Shown piece by piece: positions 8,805 through 16,808 of a stretch of DNA of 59,521 bases. The notes under the pieces were generated by a model. The model had not been told where the DNA came from, did not search any database, and saw only the letters and a program-made list of their open reading frames with translations. This DNA comes from Bacteroidales bacterium UBA6377. GTDB taxonomy: Bacteria; Bacteroidota; Bacteroidia; Bacteroidales; UBA932. Position 1 is the first letter of the stretch. Every line of letters begins with the position of its first letter. The position numbers were made by a program, and so were the translations under genes. The stretch spans positions 1-59,521 of the forward strand of contig DJQV01000010.1 in the NCBI GenBank assembly GCA_002438805.1. The letters run 5' to 3'.

Positions 8805-8929
8805 AGGATTTGCTATAACCTAAACGGTGCCTGCATCCATGGCACGCACCACGGGGACGCAAAAACGCTTGCCGAATTGGCCGCCTGAAGCCTTCGCCGC
8901 TCCTTGAGAAACCCTCGGATCCCGACGGG

Positions 8930-10114
8930 TCAAAGATTCCGGTCATCGTAGGGGATGATACATTCCATTCTGACAAGGCTCCGGTCGAGCTCTATTCTCT
9001 TGGGATTGCCGGCATAACCTGTGATGTAGTATTCTTTCGCCAACCTGTCATCGAAGCGTGAGATGAAAGCGGCGCGGATGCGTGCGCATTTCTCGTTGAT
9101 GGAGTTGTTGGTCGGGTCAAGCACCCTGTCGATGCTCTGCTGTATCGCGATGTCGTCTCCCCGCTTGGTAATAGCCATGTAGATGGATTCGAACTCAGTT
9201 CTGAACCCCGGCAGGTGCTTGAACATTATTCCCTCCGGGTGGCGCAGGAACAGCAGGTACACTGCTTTCGGCAGCGGTTCCATCTTGATTTCCAGCCCGT
9301 TGTAGTCCGGAAGCAGGATGCGGAAGTCTTCCGTCACCACAAGCCTGCTCAATTCCGGTTTCTGGAGGAAAATAGATTCTATGATTTTTTCTTCCAGACC
9401 GTATGCCCGAAGTTTCTTGACTCTGTTCTCGATTTCAGCGGTGAGCCTGCGGACTTCAGAGCTGAACTCGTCATCGGCGAAGTCCCTAGGATCTTTTTCT
9501 GGTATCTCTATGTGGATTGATGAGACTTCTCCGCTGAAATCGGTATGAAACACGTAATCGTCTATGTCCGACTTTGCTTGCTCCACCTCCTCCCGCACAC
9601 CCCTCAGCATCTCCTCAAATCCTGTAAGCCAGTCTTCAGCCGATGAATTGCTGAACTCGAAGATCAGGTCTCTCCTCTCGAAATCCGGGACCAGAATGGC
9701 GCCGTATTCCGGCCACGGTCTGCCTGTATCGAACTTCTCCCAGATTCTCATATAGAATTCACTCCATTTCCGGCACTGTCTATCCCTGTCGAGATTCGGC
9801 AAGTTATAGAAGCATTTCCAGTCGGTATGGAATACGTCCTCCGTGATGTACCGAAGATTCAAAATCTCGGAATCGTAAGCGTAATCATATTTGTCCGCCA
9901 GACGGGAGAAGTCGTCTAATAAACCGCTTGCCCGACAAGCCGGTTCCTTATAGCGCCCGGGAACGTACAACATCCCCCTGATGCCCCATTCGGCATCCGA
10001 TACTTTTACTATTCTCCCACCTGTGCAGGCCTTGTCTGTAAATTTTGCCTTCATGCTATCATTCATTTTGTCCTCTGTGTCCGCAAATTGGTTGAAATAG
10101 CTGTGAAAATACAC
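8930..10114 (-). CDS. unknown Bacteroidales protein
   Basis: This soluble protein has up to 394 residues and no signal peptide or membrane segment. ATG 10066 (MNDSMKAKFTD) is an alternative start 16 codons in. The last third reads LPKAVYLLFLRHPEGI, then SIDRVLDPTNNSINEKCARIR and a tail with YYITGYAGNPKRIELDRSLV. I recognise this ending from conserved hypothetical proteins of Bacteroidota, where the arginine-rich segment looks like a helix-turn-helix-type core, but no function is known to me. It lies 320 bases downstream of the AlbA_2/WYL gene on the same strand and may belong with it. The IS256 element sits just beyond its 3' end. No function should be assumed. Confidence 0.7.
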   Translation of the reverse strand: MYFHSYFNQFADTEDKMNDSMKAKFTDKACTGGRIVKVSDAEWGIRGMLYVPGRYKEPACRASGLLDDFSRLADKYDYAYDSEILNLRYITEDVFHTDWKCFYNLPNLDRDRQCRKWSEFYMRIWEKFDTGRPWPEYGAILVPDFERRDLIFEFSNSSAEDWLTGFEEMLRGVREEVEQAKSDIDDYVFHTDFSGEVSSIHIEIPEKDPRDFADDEFSSEVRRLTAEIENRVKKLRAYGLEEKIIESIFLQKPELSRLVVTEDFRILLPDYNGLEIKMEPLPKAVYLLFLRHPEGIMFKHLPGFRTEFESIYMAITKRGDDIAIQQSIDRVLDPTNNSINEKCARIRAAFISRFDDRLAKEYYITGYAGNPKRIELDRSLVRMECIIPYDDRNL

Positions 10115-10434
10115 AGAATAATTCTAACGGCAAAGCCGCTGGTTTGGGGTAGAGGGAAGGGTGTGCCTTCGAAACGGTGAACTGTCACGCCGAACAGGTT
10201 GGGCTATATCTTTGAGATGGTTGAGATGGTTGAGATGAGGTGGCGGATAATGCCTTGATAGTCAGATTGTTCGCATAAAGGCCTCCGTCAATATTCAGGT
10301 AGGCTAAAAGCTCTTTTGCTTGATTATCAGAGTGTTATTCGCCACCGCGCGCCATCGTCGTCGCTCGCATCGTCATCGCTCGCATCGTCATCGCTCGCCG
10401 CCCGCCACTGCTCACCGCCCGCCACCGTCATCGC
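10115..10434. other. non-coding gap with short tandem repeats
   Basis: No gene is visible in this 320-base gap. It holds a 9-bp unit GAGATGGTT repeated about 2.7 times from 10213. It also holds three tandem copies of the 15-bp unit CATCGTCATCGCTCG, listed separately, just after the 3' end of the AlbA_2/WYL gene. Open frames reading through it translate to simple serine-alanine runs and are not credible. Confidence 0.6.
10353..10397. repeat. three tandem 15-bp units
   Basis: The unit CATCGTCATCGCTCG occurs three times head to tail, the first copy with one change (G for A). Degenerate CGCTCA/CCGCCCGCCA pieces continue to about 10437. It sits immediately downstream of the AlbA_2/WYL stop codon. 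Confidence 0.85.
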
Positions 10435-13338
10435 TCATCTCCGCCGCTTCCCCTCATCGCCTGCCCCCTCCCCCAGATGCATTGTGACGAACTTCCGGAT
10501 GTCATCCCTCAAGGCATCAGCGTTTTCCGAATCGAGGATCTTGACCTGGTCGGCAAGGCCGATGCAGAAACGCCGTGCGGCACCGAGACCATGGAGCCGG
10601 GTGTCCAGAATCCATGTTCCGGCTTCTGTCTGGTATAGTTCTTCCGGAGGAAGTTTGCAGGCGTCATGGTATTCCTCGCGTAGACTGTTGAGGGCTGCGA
10701 TGGTCATCTCCAGTCTGATGTGCAGGTTGACTTTGGGGTTGATCCATCTGAAGACGTCGGCCTCGCCTTTCGGGAAGGCGTGCGGATATTCCGGATCGTC
10801 GATATTCGTCTCGATGCTGCCGATACGTGCCAGCCTGAATTCTTTCAACGCCTTGTCTTGCAGGTCGTATGCCCAGAGGTTCTCATTGTCGCAGACGAGA
10901 TTGACCGGGACTACAAGGCGGTCCCGGATCTCGTTGCTGTTGGAGCTAGCATAGCCTTTCAGCATGACTTTTCTCTGCTGGTCGATGGCTTCCTCCAGGG
11001 CGATGATGAATTTTTCCACTTTCCCGACGGAGCGGAGCTCCATGAGCCTCTGCTCTTGGGCATGTATGCTCATCGGGACGGTCTCCTCGCCGTTGCGGAT
11101 ATAGACGGTCCCGTCTTTCCAGTCGTTGCCGGTGTAGAGTTTTGCGATTTCAAATTCGGACGGCTTCGCGATTATCATGATTGCGTCCTGGTCTTTTGTC
11201 GGGGTGACCGTAATGCATCTTCTGATTGCCGGCTTGAAATACAGTTCCATCTCATCGTTGAGGAAGCGGCAATAGCTGTCCAGGTCCTTCGGCTGCGGGA
11301 CGGGGTGGCCGAGCTGCTTAAGGCGTTCGTTCGCGAGCGTGGTGAAGTTGCTGCGGAACCAGGACAGGTCGGCTCCCAGTCCGTAGGATTCGTTCAAGAT
11401 CGGGTCTCCGTGGTCGTTGACGCCCAGATAAACCGTCCCGCCGTCACGGTTGAGGAAGCCGCAGACTGCCTCCCACACTTGGCCCCGCCCCTGTTGGTAG
11501 ATGTCTGGCTTGCCGTCACGGTTGCTGAATACATACGAGGACTTGAACTCCACGTCGGCGAGTTCCCCGAGTCCGTATTTCCCTCCTCCACGATCTTCCG
11601 TCTCCCGGAAATGGTCTTCTACTCCGAGTATGCGGCAGATCCGGCGGCGTATGACGGCAGGGGATGCCGAGATCTCGTCGGGGTATCTTTTTGCGAGCGC
11701 ACACGCATCGAGCAGGTCCAGAATTTCCTTTTCCTCCGGGCTGAGGTCAGAGTCGCCTCTCATCTGATCGGGATTTGCGAGCACTCCGATGATGCGCTGT
11801 TCGCGTTCCCGCATCAATCCCGGCCCGGAGCGGGCGCGGACCTTGTGCCCCTCTGCCAGCCGTAGGCATTCAATGAGAAAACGTGCCCCGGAGAGGACCT
11901 CATCCCTTGATTCATCGTCCCCGAGGGCGTTGAAGATGAACGCCGATGTCAACAGATCCCGCAGCCTCCCGGTTGAACTTTTATCTCTGGAACGGGAAAG
12001 CATGGCTGCAATGCTCCGGAAAACCCCGTCACGGCTGTTTTCCGCCCGTGCAGCCGGCTTGTCGAGCCGGGCCTGAGCTTCCTCCCGGCTCAGGATGACC
12101 CCGTCCAGGACATGCTCCGCATCGAATTTTTCGGGCTCTTCGCTATAGGAGGACGGTTCATCCAGGTTGATGTAGGTTTCCCCGTTTATGGTATTTATGG
12201 ATTGCGTATATGTGGTGATGATGTCTCCCGGCTGGTATTTCCCCGAGTCCCGCATGAGGCATGCGTAGCCGTTGTCGGAGATGAGCCTGAGCCTGTCCTT
12301 GTCCGGGGTGATGCCATGGAAAACGCTGAGCACCAGTGATTCGTGAAGCCTGTGAGTGCGTTTGTCATCCTTTGCCGGCGGGAGGGCGAAGTCCAGATAG
12401 GCTTTCTTGATGGAAAAGAGCGGCGGTTCGCTTTCATCCTCGAGCACTGCTCCCTCTATGCAGTCACCGTCATACAGGAAATGGGCCAGTTCGCCGGTGG
12501 TGATGCCTTTCAGAAGTTCTTCGTCCTTGATCTCCCCCGGGCCGTCGTAGAATGCTTTGAGCGGAGAGCAGCTGATGTAGTCTTCATCGCCTTCTTTGTA
12601 TTCTATAGTGTATGTCCTGTCCAATGGCGAAGCATCAGGGCTGGATTCGTCAGCCTGCGCTCTCATGAATGCGTCGGCAAATGATTCCAGTGATTCGCAG
12701 TCGTCCGCCCTTCCTTCCTTGAGCTTCTCGTCCTTGTGGTTGCGGCTCAGCACTTCGACCCTTCCATGGTGAGCATCGAATGCTTTGGTCTCTGCGGAGA
12801 CTGATGAGCGGACGGTGAGTTTGCCTCCTCCAAGTCTCAGGCTGTGACAGTCGGAGGCGGCGAATGGGGTGCTCCTGTCGAATGCGGCGCCTTCCAGCAT
12901 CTTGAAGACAAGGAGGTCTGTGCCGATGGCCTTTTCTACCATGGAGCGGGTGAATCCTGGGGCGGTCATGGGATATGAACCGCAGTCCACGGCCAGTTTT
13001 ACTATGTCATAGTTGGAGCGGCTCAGGTATGAGGCATATTCGAGGAAGAGCAGTGCCCGGGTGCTGGCTTCCCTATAAGAGCGTGTGTCACACAGCAGGA
13101 TGAGCAGGCAGGCGGTGAGTTTGGCTGAGAACTCCATGGCGGCCCGCTCGTCGCTGCTCATCTGTGATCCTTTGCGGGCCATGGCCCTGCGGCACTGGAT
13201 TTCGGAGTCGAGGATGTTGCCCAGCACGGAGATGAGTTCCAGCGGAGGAATCGGGGCGTTCCAGATGGTGTTGATGAATTTGGCGGCCTGCCCGGGGGAG
13301 GTCGCAAGGTATCGCTGATGAAGTTCCTTGCCTGTCAT
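10435..13338 (-). CDS. large AlbA_2 (Schlafen-like)-WYL domain protein
   Basis: This 967-residue cytoplasmic protein has two recognisable parts. Residues about 590-780 form an AlbA_2/Schlafen-type nucleic-acid-binding module: LADVEFKSSYVFSN, then VWEAVCGFLNRDGGTVYLGVNDHG. Residues about 788-960 form a WYL domain (VMLKGYASSNSNEIRDRLVVPVNL, then LWAYDLQDKALKEFRLARI) with a WCX-like C-terminal segment. WYL domains sense ligands, often nucleotides, and are frequent in regulators of phage-defence loci. The first 590 residues are unfamiliar. A candidate promoter lies 58 bases upstream at 13396-13403. It flanks the core S41 peptidase gene divergently and marks the right edge of the island. Acting as a regulator or effector of defence is inference; the domain calls are reasonably secure. 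Confidence 0.8.
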   Translation of the reverse strand: MTGKELHQRYLATSPGQAAKFINTIWNAPIPPLELISVLGNILDSEIQCRRAMARKGSQMSSDERAAMEFSAKLTACLLILLCDTRSYREASTRALLFLEYASYLSRSNYDIVKLAVDCGSYPMTAPGFTRSMVEKAIGTDLLVFKMLEGAAFDRSTPFAASDCHSLRLGGGKLTVRSSVSAETKAFDAHHGRVEVLSRNHKDEKLKEGRADDCESLESFADAFMRAQADESSPDASPLDRTYTIEYKEGDEDYISCSPLKAFYDGPGEIKDEELLKGITTGELAHFLYDGDCIEGAVLEDESEPPLFSIKKAYLDFALPPAKDDKRTHRLHESLVLSVFHGITPDKDRLRLISDNGYACLMRDSGKYQPGDIITTYTQSINTINGETYINLDEPSSYSEEPEKFDAEHVLDGVILSREEAQARLDKPAARAENSRDGVFRSIAAMLSRSRDKSSTGRLRDLLTSAFIFNALGDDESRDEVLSGARFLIECLRLAEGHKVRARSGPGLMREREQRIIGVLANPDQMRGDSDLSPEEKEILDLLDACALAKRYPDEISASPAVIRRRICRILGVEDHFRETEDRGGGKYGLGELADVEFKSSYVFSNRDGKPDIYQQGRGQVWEAVCGFLNRDGGTVYLGVNDHGDPILNESYGLGADLSWFRSNFTTLANERLKQLGHPVPQPKDLDSYCRFLNDEMELYFKPAIRRCITVTPTKDQDAIMIIAKPSEFEIAKLYTGNDWKDGTVYIRNGEETVPMSIHAQEQRLMELRSVGKVEKFIIALEEAIDQQRKVMLKGYASSNSNEIRDRLVVPVNLVCDNENLWAYDLQDKALKEFRLARIGSIETNIDDPEYPHAFPKGEADVFRWINPKVNLHIRLEMTIAALNSLREEYHDACKLPPEELYQTEAGTWILDTRLHGLGAARRFCIGLADQVKILDSENADALRDDIRKFVTMHLGEGAGDEGKRRR

Positions 13339-13395
13339 GGTATAGTAGTGAAAATGGTCATTGGTGCAGCGTTCTTCTAGAATTGCCGCTTACTG

Positions 13396-13403
13396 CAAAT
13401 CTA
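13396..13403 (-). promoter_or_regulatory. TAnnTTTG box for the AlbA_2/WYL gene
   Basis: On the minus strand TAGATTTG matches the Bacteroidota -7 element and lies 58 bases before the ATG at 13338. Confidence 0.5.
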
Positions 13404-13482
13404 TGAAAATCCCTGCTCATCTGCAAGTCTCCGCCCGGACGCGGCGTGGCGTCATGCCGGGAATACAGTCCGGAACAATTAT

Positions 13483-13490
13483 TATATTTG
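13483..13490 (+). promoter_or_regulatory. TAnnTTTG box for the S41 peptidase gene
   Basis: TATATTTG ends five bases before the ATG at 13496, so the transcript would start at or next to the start codon. Confidence 0.65.
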
Positions 13491-13495
13491 CACCT

Positions 13496-15112
13496 ATGAA
13501 ACGAACCTTATCACTTATAGCCCTCCTCTGCCTCAGCCTCTGTGCCGGGGCGCAGTCCGGCAACTTCACACTCGGCAAGTGGACCGAGATCCACGCCGCA
13601 CTCCTCAAGGAACTTTCCAGATCCTACGTGGACTCTCTTCCCGTGGACAAAATAGAGCGCCGCGGGGTTGATGCCATGCTCTCCGGGCTCGATCCGTATA
13701 CGGTCTATATTCCCGAAGAGGAGAATGAAGACCTCCAGATGCTCATCCACAAAACTTATGGAGGCGTGGGGGCAGTGATCTACAAACCCGAGACCTCTGG
13801 CAACGTCATCATCAACGAACCGTATGAGGGAAGCCCCGCCTCGAAGAGCGGACTTGTGTGCGGGGACGAGATAATGGAAATAGACGGGCAGACCGTGGTC
13901 GGGCTCACATCCCAGCAATGCAGCGAGAAGATGCGCGGCGACCCGGGAACGACGGTCAAGTTCAAGGTCAAGAAAATCCGCGGCGGCGAGATTACCGAGG
14001 TGACGGTGCTGCGCGAGAAGATACGCATCCCGGACATCGAGTTCGCGGGGCTGATCGGTGACGGAGTGGGGTACATCTCCCAGACCGGGTTCACCGAGGG
14101 CGTCGGCAAGGAGATGAGGGAAGCTGTCATTAGGCTCAAGAAAGAGGGCATGCAGACCCTTGTCCTGGATCTTCGTGGCAACGGTGGTGGCCTCATGAAC
14201 GAAGCGGCCGAGATCGTGTCAATCTTCGTCCCGAAAGGCTCCCTTGTCGTGTCGGCCAAAGGCCGCGAGGCGGACTCCAACTACGAACTCCGCACCCGGC
14301 GCGATCCTGTAGATACCGAGATGCCTCTGATCGTGCTTGTGGATTCCGGCTCGGCATCATCTTCCGAGATAGTGTCGGGTGCGCTTCAGGACATGGACAG
14401 GGCAACGATAATGGGGCAGCGCACCTTCGGCAAGGGCCTCGTGCAGAGCATCAAATCCCTCCCTTACGGGGGAGAGCTAAAGGTCACGACGGCCAAATAT
14501 TACACCCCTTCCGGACGTTGCGTCCAGGCGCTTGACTACAGCCACCGCAACGAGGACGGAAGCGTCAGCCAGATTCCGGACTCGCTCACCCGCGAGTTCA
14601 AGACCGCCCACGGGCGCACGGTGCGCGACGGCGGCGGCATCACCCCCGATGTCAAACTCGCAGAGAAGAACTACAGCCGCCTGACCTATGCCCTTGTGGC
14701 ATACGGGATAATGGAATACTATGCTCTGGAATATGTCAGGGCACACGACAGCATACCCCCGGTGGACGAGTTCCACCTCAGCGATGCGGACTATGATGAT
14801 TTCGTGAAATTCGCCTGCGGCAAAGAGTTCGACTACCGCTCCTCAGCAAAGACATATTTCGACAAGGTCAAAGAAGAGCTTGAAAAAGACGGTCTTAAGG
14901 AAACTCTCGCACCTCAGATAGAGGCGCTCGACAAGGCCATTGACATGGAGAAGGAGGAGTTCCTGCGTCTCAAGAAAGACGAGATCGTCCCTTTCATAGA
15001 GGAGGAGATAGTGGTCCGCTATTATTTCCAACAGGCCGGCGTCAAGATCCGCATCCGCTACGATGATGCCCTCAAGGAGGCTTTGCGCAGCCCGAGGATA
15101 CAGCAGTATTGA
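13496..15112 (+). CDS. S41-family C-terminal processing peptidase
   Basis: This 538-residue exported serine protease has a signal peptide (MKRTLSLIALLCLSLCAGAQ). A PDZ domain at about residues 80-175 carries YGGVGAVIY and GSPASKSGLVCGDEIMEI. The tail-specific protease core includes DLRGNGGGLMNEA, the catalytic Ser segment DSGSASSSEIV around residue 286 and the Lys-bearing GQRTFGKGLVQ. Such enzymes cut periplasmic proteins at their C-termini. The frame is open from 13361, but ATG 13496 gives the signal peptide and sits five bases after a promoter box. The stop overlaps the recO start by one base (TGATG), so the two genes are translationally coupled. Family call is firm; substrates unknown. Confidence 0.93.
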   Translation: MKRTLSLIALLCLSLCAGAQSGNFTLGKWTEIHAALLKELSRSYVDSLPVDKIERRGVDAMLSGLDPYTVYIPEEENEDLQMLIHKTYGGVGAVIYKPETSGNVIINEPYEGSPASKSGLVCGDEIMEIDGQTVVGLTSQQCSEKMRGDPGTTVKFKVKKIRGGEITEVTVLREKIRIPDIEFAGLIGDGVGYISQTGFTEGVGKEMREAVIRLKKEGMQTLVLDLRGNGGGLMNEAAEIVSIFVPKGSLVVSAKGREADSNYELRTRRDPVDTEMPLIVLVDSGSASSSEIVSGALQDMDRATIMGQRTFGKGLVQSIKSLPYGGELKVTTAKYYTPSGRCVQALDYSHRNEDGSVSQIPDSLTREFKTAHGRTVRDGGGITPDVKLAEKNYSRLTYALVAYGIMEYYALEYVRAHDSIPPVDEFHLSDADYDDFVKFACGKEFDYRSSAKTYFDKVKEELEKDGLKETLAPQIEALDKAIDMEKEEFLRLKKDEIVPFIEEEIVVRYYFQQAGVKIRIRYDDALKEALRSPRIQQY

Positions 15113-15762
15113 TGACATTCAGTACGGAACTTATAGTTCTCAGCACGACCAAACTCGGAGAGAAGAGTCTGGTCGTGCATTGTTTGACACCTTCTTTGGG
15201 GCGGCGGAGTTTCATTGCATCCGTCCCGTCAGGAGGGGGGATGGCCCTGTTCCTGCCGCTCAACATCCTGGAGGGGGAAGTCAGTGAGAACCCGCGTTCG
15301 GATCTGTGGAGAGTGCGTCATCTGACGGCCGTCAGCCCGCTTGGCGGAATCCGTTCCAGCGTCAGCAAAAACTCCATCACTCTTTTTATGAGCGAAGTCC
15401 TGTACCGGACTGTGCGTGACGGGGCTTTGGAGGAGGGCCTTTTCGACTGGTGCAAACGGTCAATCATGACTCTTGACGCCCTGCAGAGTGACTTCAGCAA
15501 CTTTCATCTGCGTTTCCTCCTGGAGTTCGCCGTCGCGCTCGGCTTCTCTCCGTCGCTTCCTGACCTTGCCCCGTTCGCCGGTGAACACCTCGCCGATGTC
15601 CGCGCCCTGCTTGAAAGCGATTTCGGACAGTCCATGCTCATTCCGCTAAACGGGCTGACCCGCAATGAGATAGCGGAGATCCTCCTACAATATATCGGCT
15701 ACCACTCCGACTGCCGGCTCAACATCCGTTCCCTTGCAGTTTTGCGGGAACTCTGGCGGTGA
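15112..15762 (+). CDS. recO: DNA repair protein RecO
   Basis: This 216-residue protein matches RecO, which loads RecA with RecF/RecR during gap repair. The N-terminal OB-fold is visible in ELIVLSTTKLGEKSLVVHCLT and SFIASVPSGGG, followed by the helical C-terminal region with LRFLLEFAVALGFSP. The zinc-finger cysteines seen in some bacterial RecO proteins are absent and the protein is a little short (about 240 is usual). The 16-base sequence CTCCGACTGCCGGCTC occurs at 15705 in the gene's end and again at 15767 just after the stop, a possible sign of local duplication. It overlaps the S41 peptidase gene by one base. Confidence 0.87.
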   Translation: MTFSTELIVLSTTKLGEKSLVVHCLTPSLGRRSFIASVPSGGGMALFLPLNILEGEVSENPRSDLWRVRHLTAVSPLGGIRSSVSKNSITLFMSEVLYRTVRDGALEEGLFDWCKRSIMTLDALQSDFSNFHLRFLLEFAVALGFSPSLPDLAPFAGEHLADVRALLESDFGQSMLIPLNGLTRNEIAEILLQYIGYHSDCRLNIRSLAVLRELWR

Positions 15763-15805
15763 AGTTCTCCGACTGCCGGCTCTGTTCTCGTCCCCGTCTC
15801 CGTCC

Positions 15806-16756
15806 CTACCGCGAAGCGAAGAGCAGCAGAGCAAGACCGGCGAGCAATATCGCGAGGTCCACGGCCTTGTCTTTGATGTGGTTTTCCTTGAAAAGCAGCG
15901 CCCCGAAGATGAAGGTGATGACGACACTGCTGCGCCGTATCATCGAGATGACGGAGAGCAGCGCCCCCTCGTCCTTGACCGCGTAAAAGTAGAACGCATC
16001 GGATATGGTGATCAGCACCGCTATGAGCACCAGCCTCCAGTCCCAGCGGAACTTCTGGAAGCCCGGAGTCGCACCTGCATCAACCCCCGAAGCAGGCCTG
16101 GCCCCCGAACCGTCCGCAGCGCCCTTGGCAATCCCCGAAGCAGCCGCCTGCCCCTTCCGTGCCTTAAGATATTGTGCCAAAACCAGCAGCGCCAGCACGC
16201 CGGTTATGTACACATTGGTCCAGCTCTGCACGAACATCGGCTGGAGATGGCCCAGTATATGCTTGTCATACAGCGCGCTGGCTGCTCCGGTGAGCACCGA
16301 CACCACCATCCATGCGATGCCCTTGTCAGAGGTGAACGAGATTCCCTCCTTCTTGCTGGAGCGCGCCAGCAGCAGGAGCGCCGCCATCACCAGAGCAACG
16401 CCGGCCCACTGAAGCAGACTCAGCCTTTCGCCGAACAGGATTATGGAAAAAATCACCACGAACATCGGTCGCGACGCCTTGATCGTGCTTGCCGTCGTAA
16501 GCGGCAGAAGCTTGAGTGCGACCAGCCCCGAGACCCATGAAGATGTCACCAGAAAAGCCTTGAACACCAGACTCAGGTGATCCTCAAGCGGACCGCTTGA
16601 CAGGAAGGGACAGAGAAACAGCGCCGACATGGCGGTGGCGCCCAGCAGGACCCACAGGACACTGTTCTTTTTGAGAGCCTGCTTCTTCTCCACATCATAG
16701 ATGCCGAGCAGGAAGGCGGAACAAACGGATAACCAAACCCACATAAGGATGTACAA
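15806..16756 (-). CDS. EamA/DMT-family transporter
   Basis: This 316-residue integral membrane protein has about ten hydrophobic segments arranged as two EamA repeats. The first repeat ends with FGERLSLLQWAGVALVMAALLLL, and the second with LLFKENHIKDKAVDLAILLAGLALLLF. The GER/KEN signature before the last helix of each half is typical of drug/metabolite transporters. A glycine-alanine-rich hydrophilic loop at about 200-235 separates the halves. The substrate cannot be read from sequence. It is transcribed divergently from uvrA, with a minus-strand TATCTTTG promoter box 16 bases before its start. Confidence 0.88.
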   Translation of the reverse strand: MYILMWVWLSVCSAFLLGIYDVEKKQALKKNSVLWVLLGATAMSALFLCPFLSSGPLEDHLSLVFKAFLVTSSWVSGLVALKLLPLTTASTIKASRPMFVVIFSIILFGERLSLLQWAGVALVMAALLLLARSSKKEGISFTSDKGIAWMVVSVLTGAASALYDKHILGHLQPMFVQSWTNVYITGVLALLVLAQYLKARKGQAAASGIAKGAADGSGARPASGVDAGATPGFQKFRWDWRLVLIAVLITISDAFYFYAVKDEGALLSVISMIRRSSVVITFIFGALLFKENHIKDKAVDLAILLAGLALLLFASR

Positions 16757-16772
16757 GTCTAAAAACGGGGGT

Positions 16773-16780
16773 CAAAGATA
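16773..16780 (-). promoter_or_regulatory. TAnnTTTG box for the EamA gene
   Basis: On the minus strand TATCTTTG matches the -7 consensus and lies 16 bases before the start at 16756, within the 52-base divergent gap shared with uvrA. Confidence 0.6.
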
Positions 16781-16791
16781 CAATAAATTCG

Positions 16792-16799
16792 TAACTTTG
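16792..16799 (+). promoter_or_regulatory. TAnnTTTG box for uvrA
   Basis: TAACTTTG lies nine bases before the uvrA ATG at 16809; the mRNA leader would be a few bases at most. Confidence 0.6.
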
Positions 16800-16808
16800 C
16801 CGCCGCTT

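Noticed and set aside
10353..10397. CRISPR-like array
   Set aside because: The 15-bp units are directly adjacent without spacers and no cas genes are present.
10720..11865. 381-codon plus-strand frame opposite the AlbA_2/WYL gene
   Set aside because: The minus-strand protein shows clear domains through this interval; the plus frame has no recognisable features.
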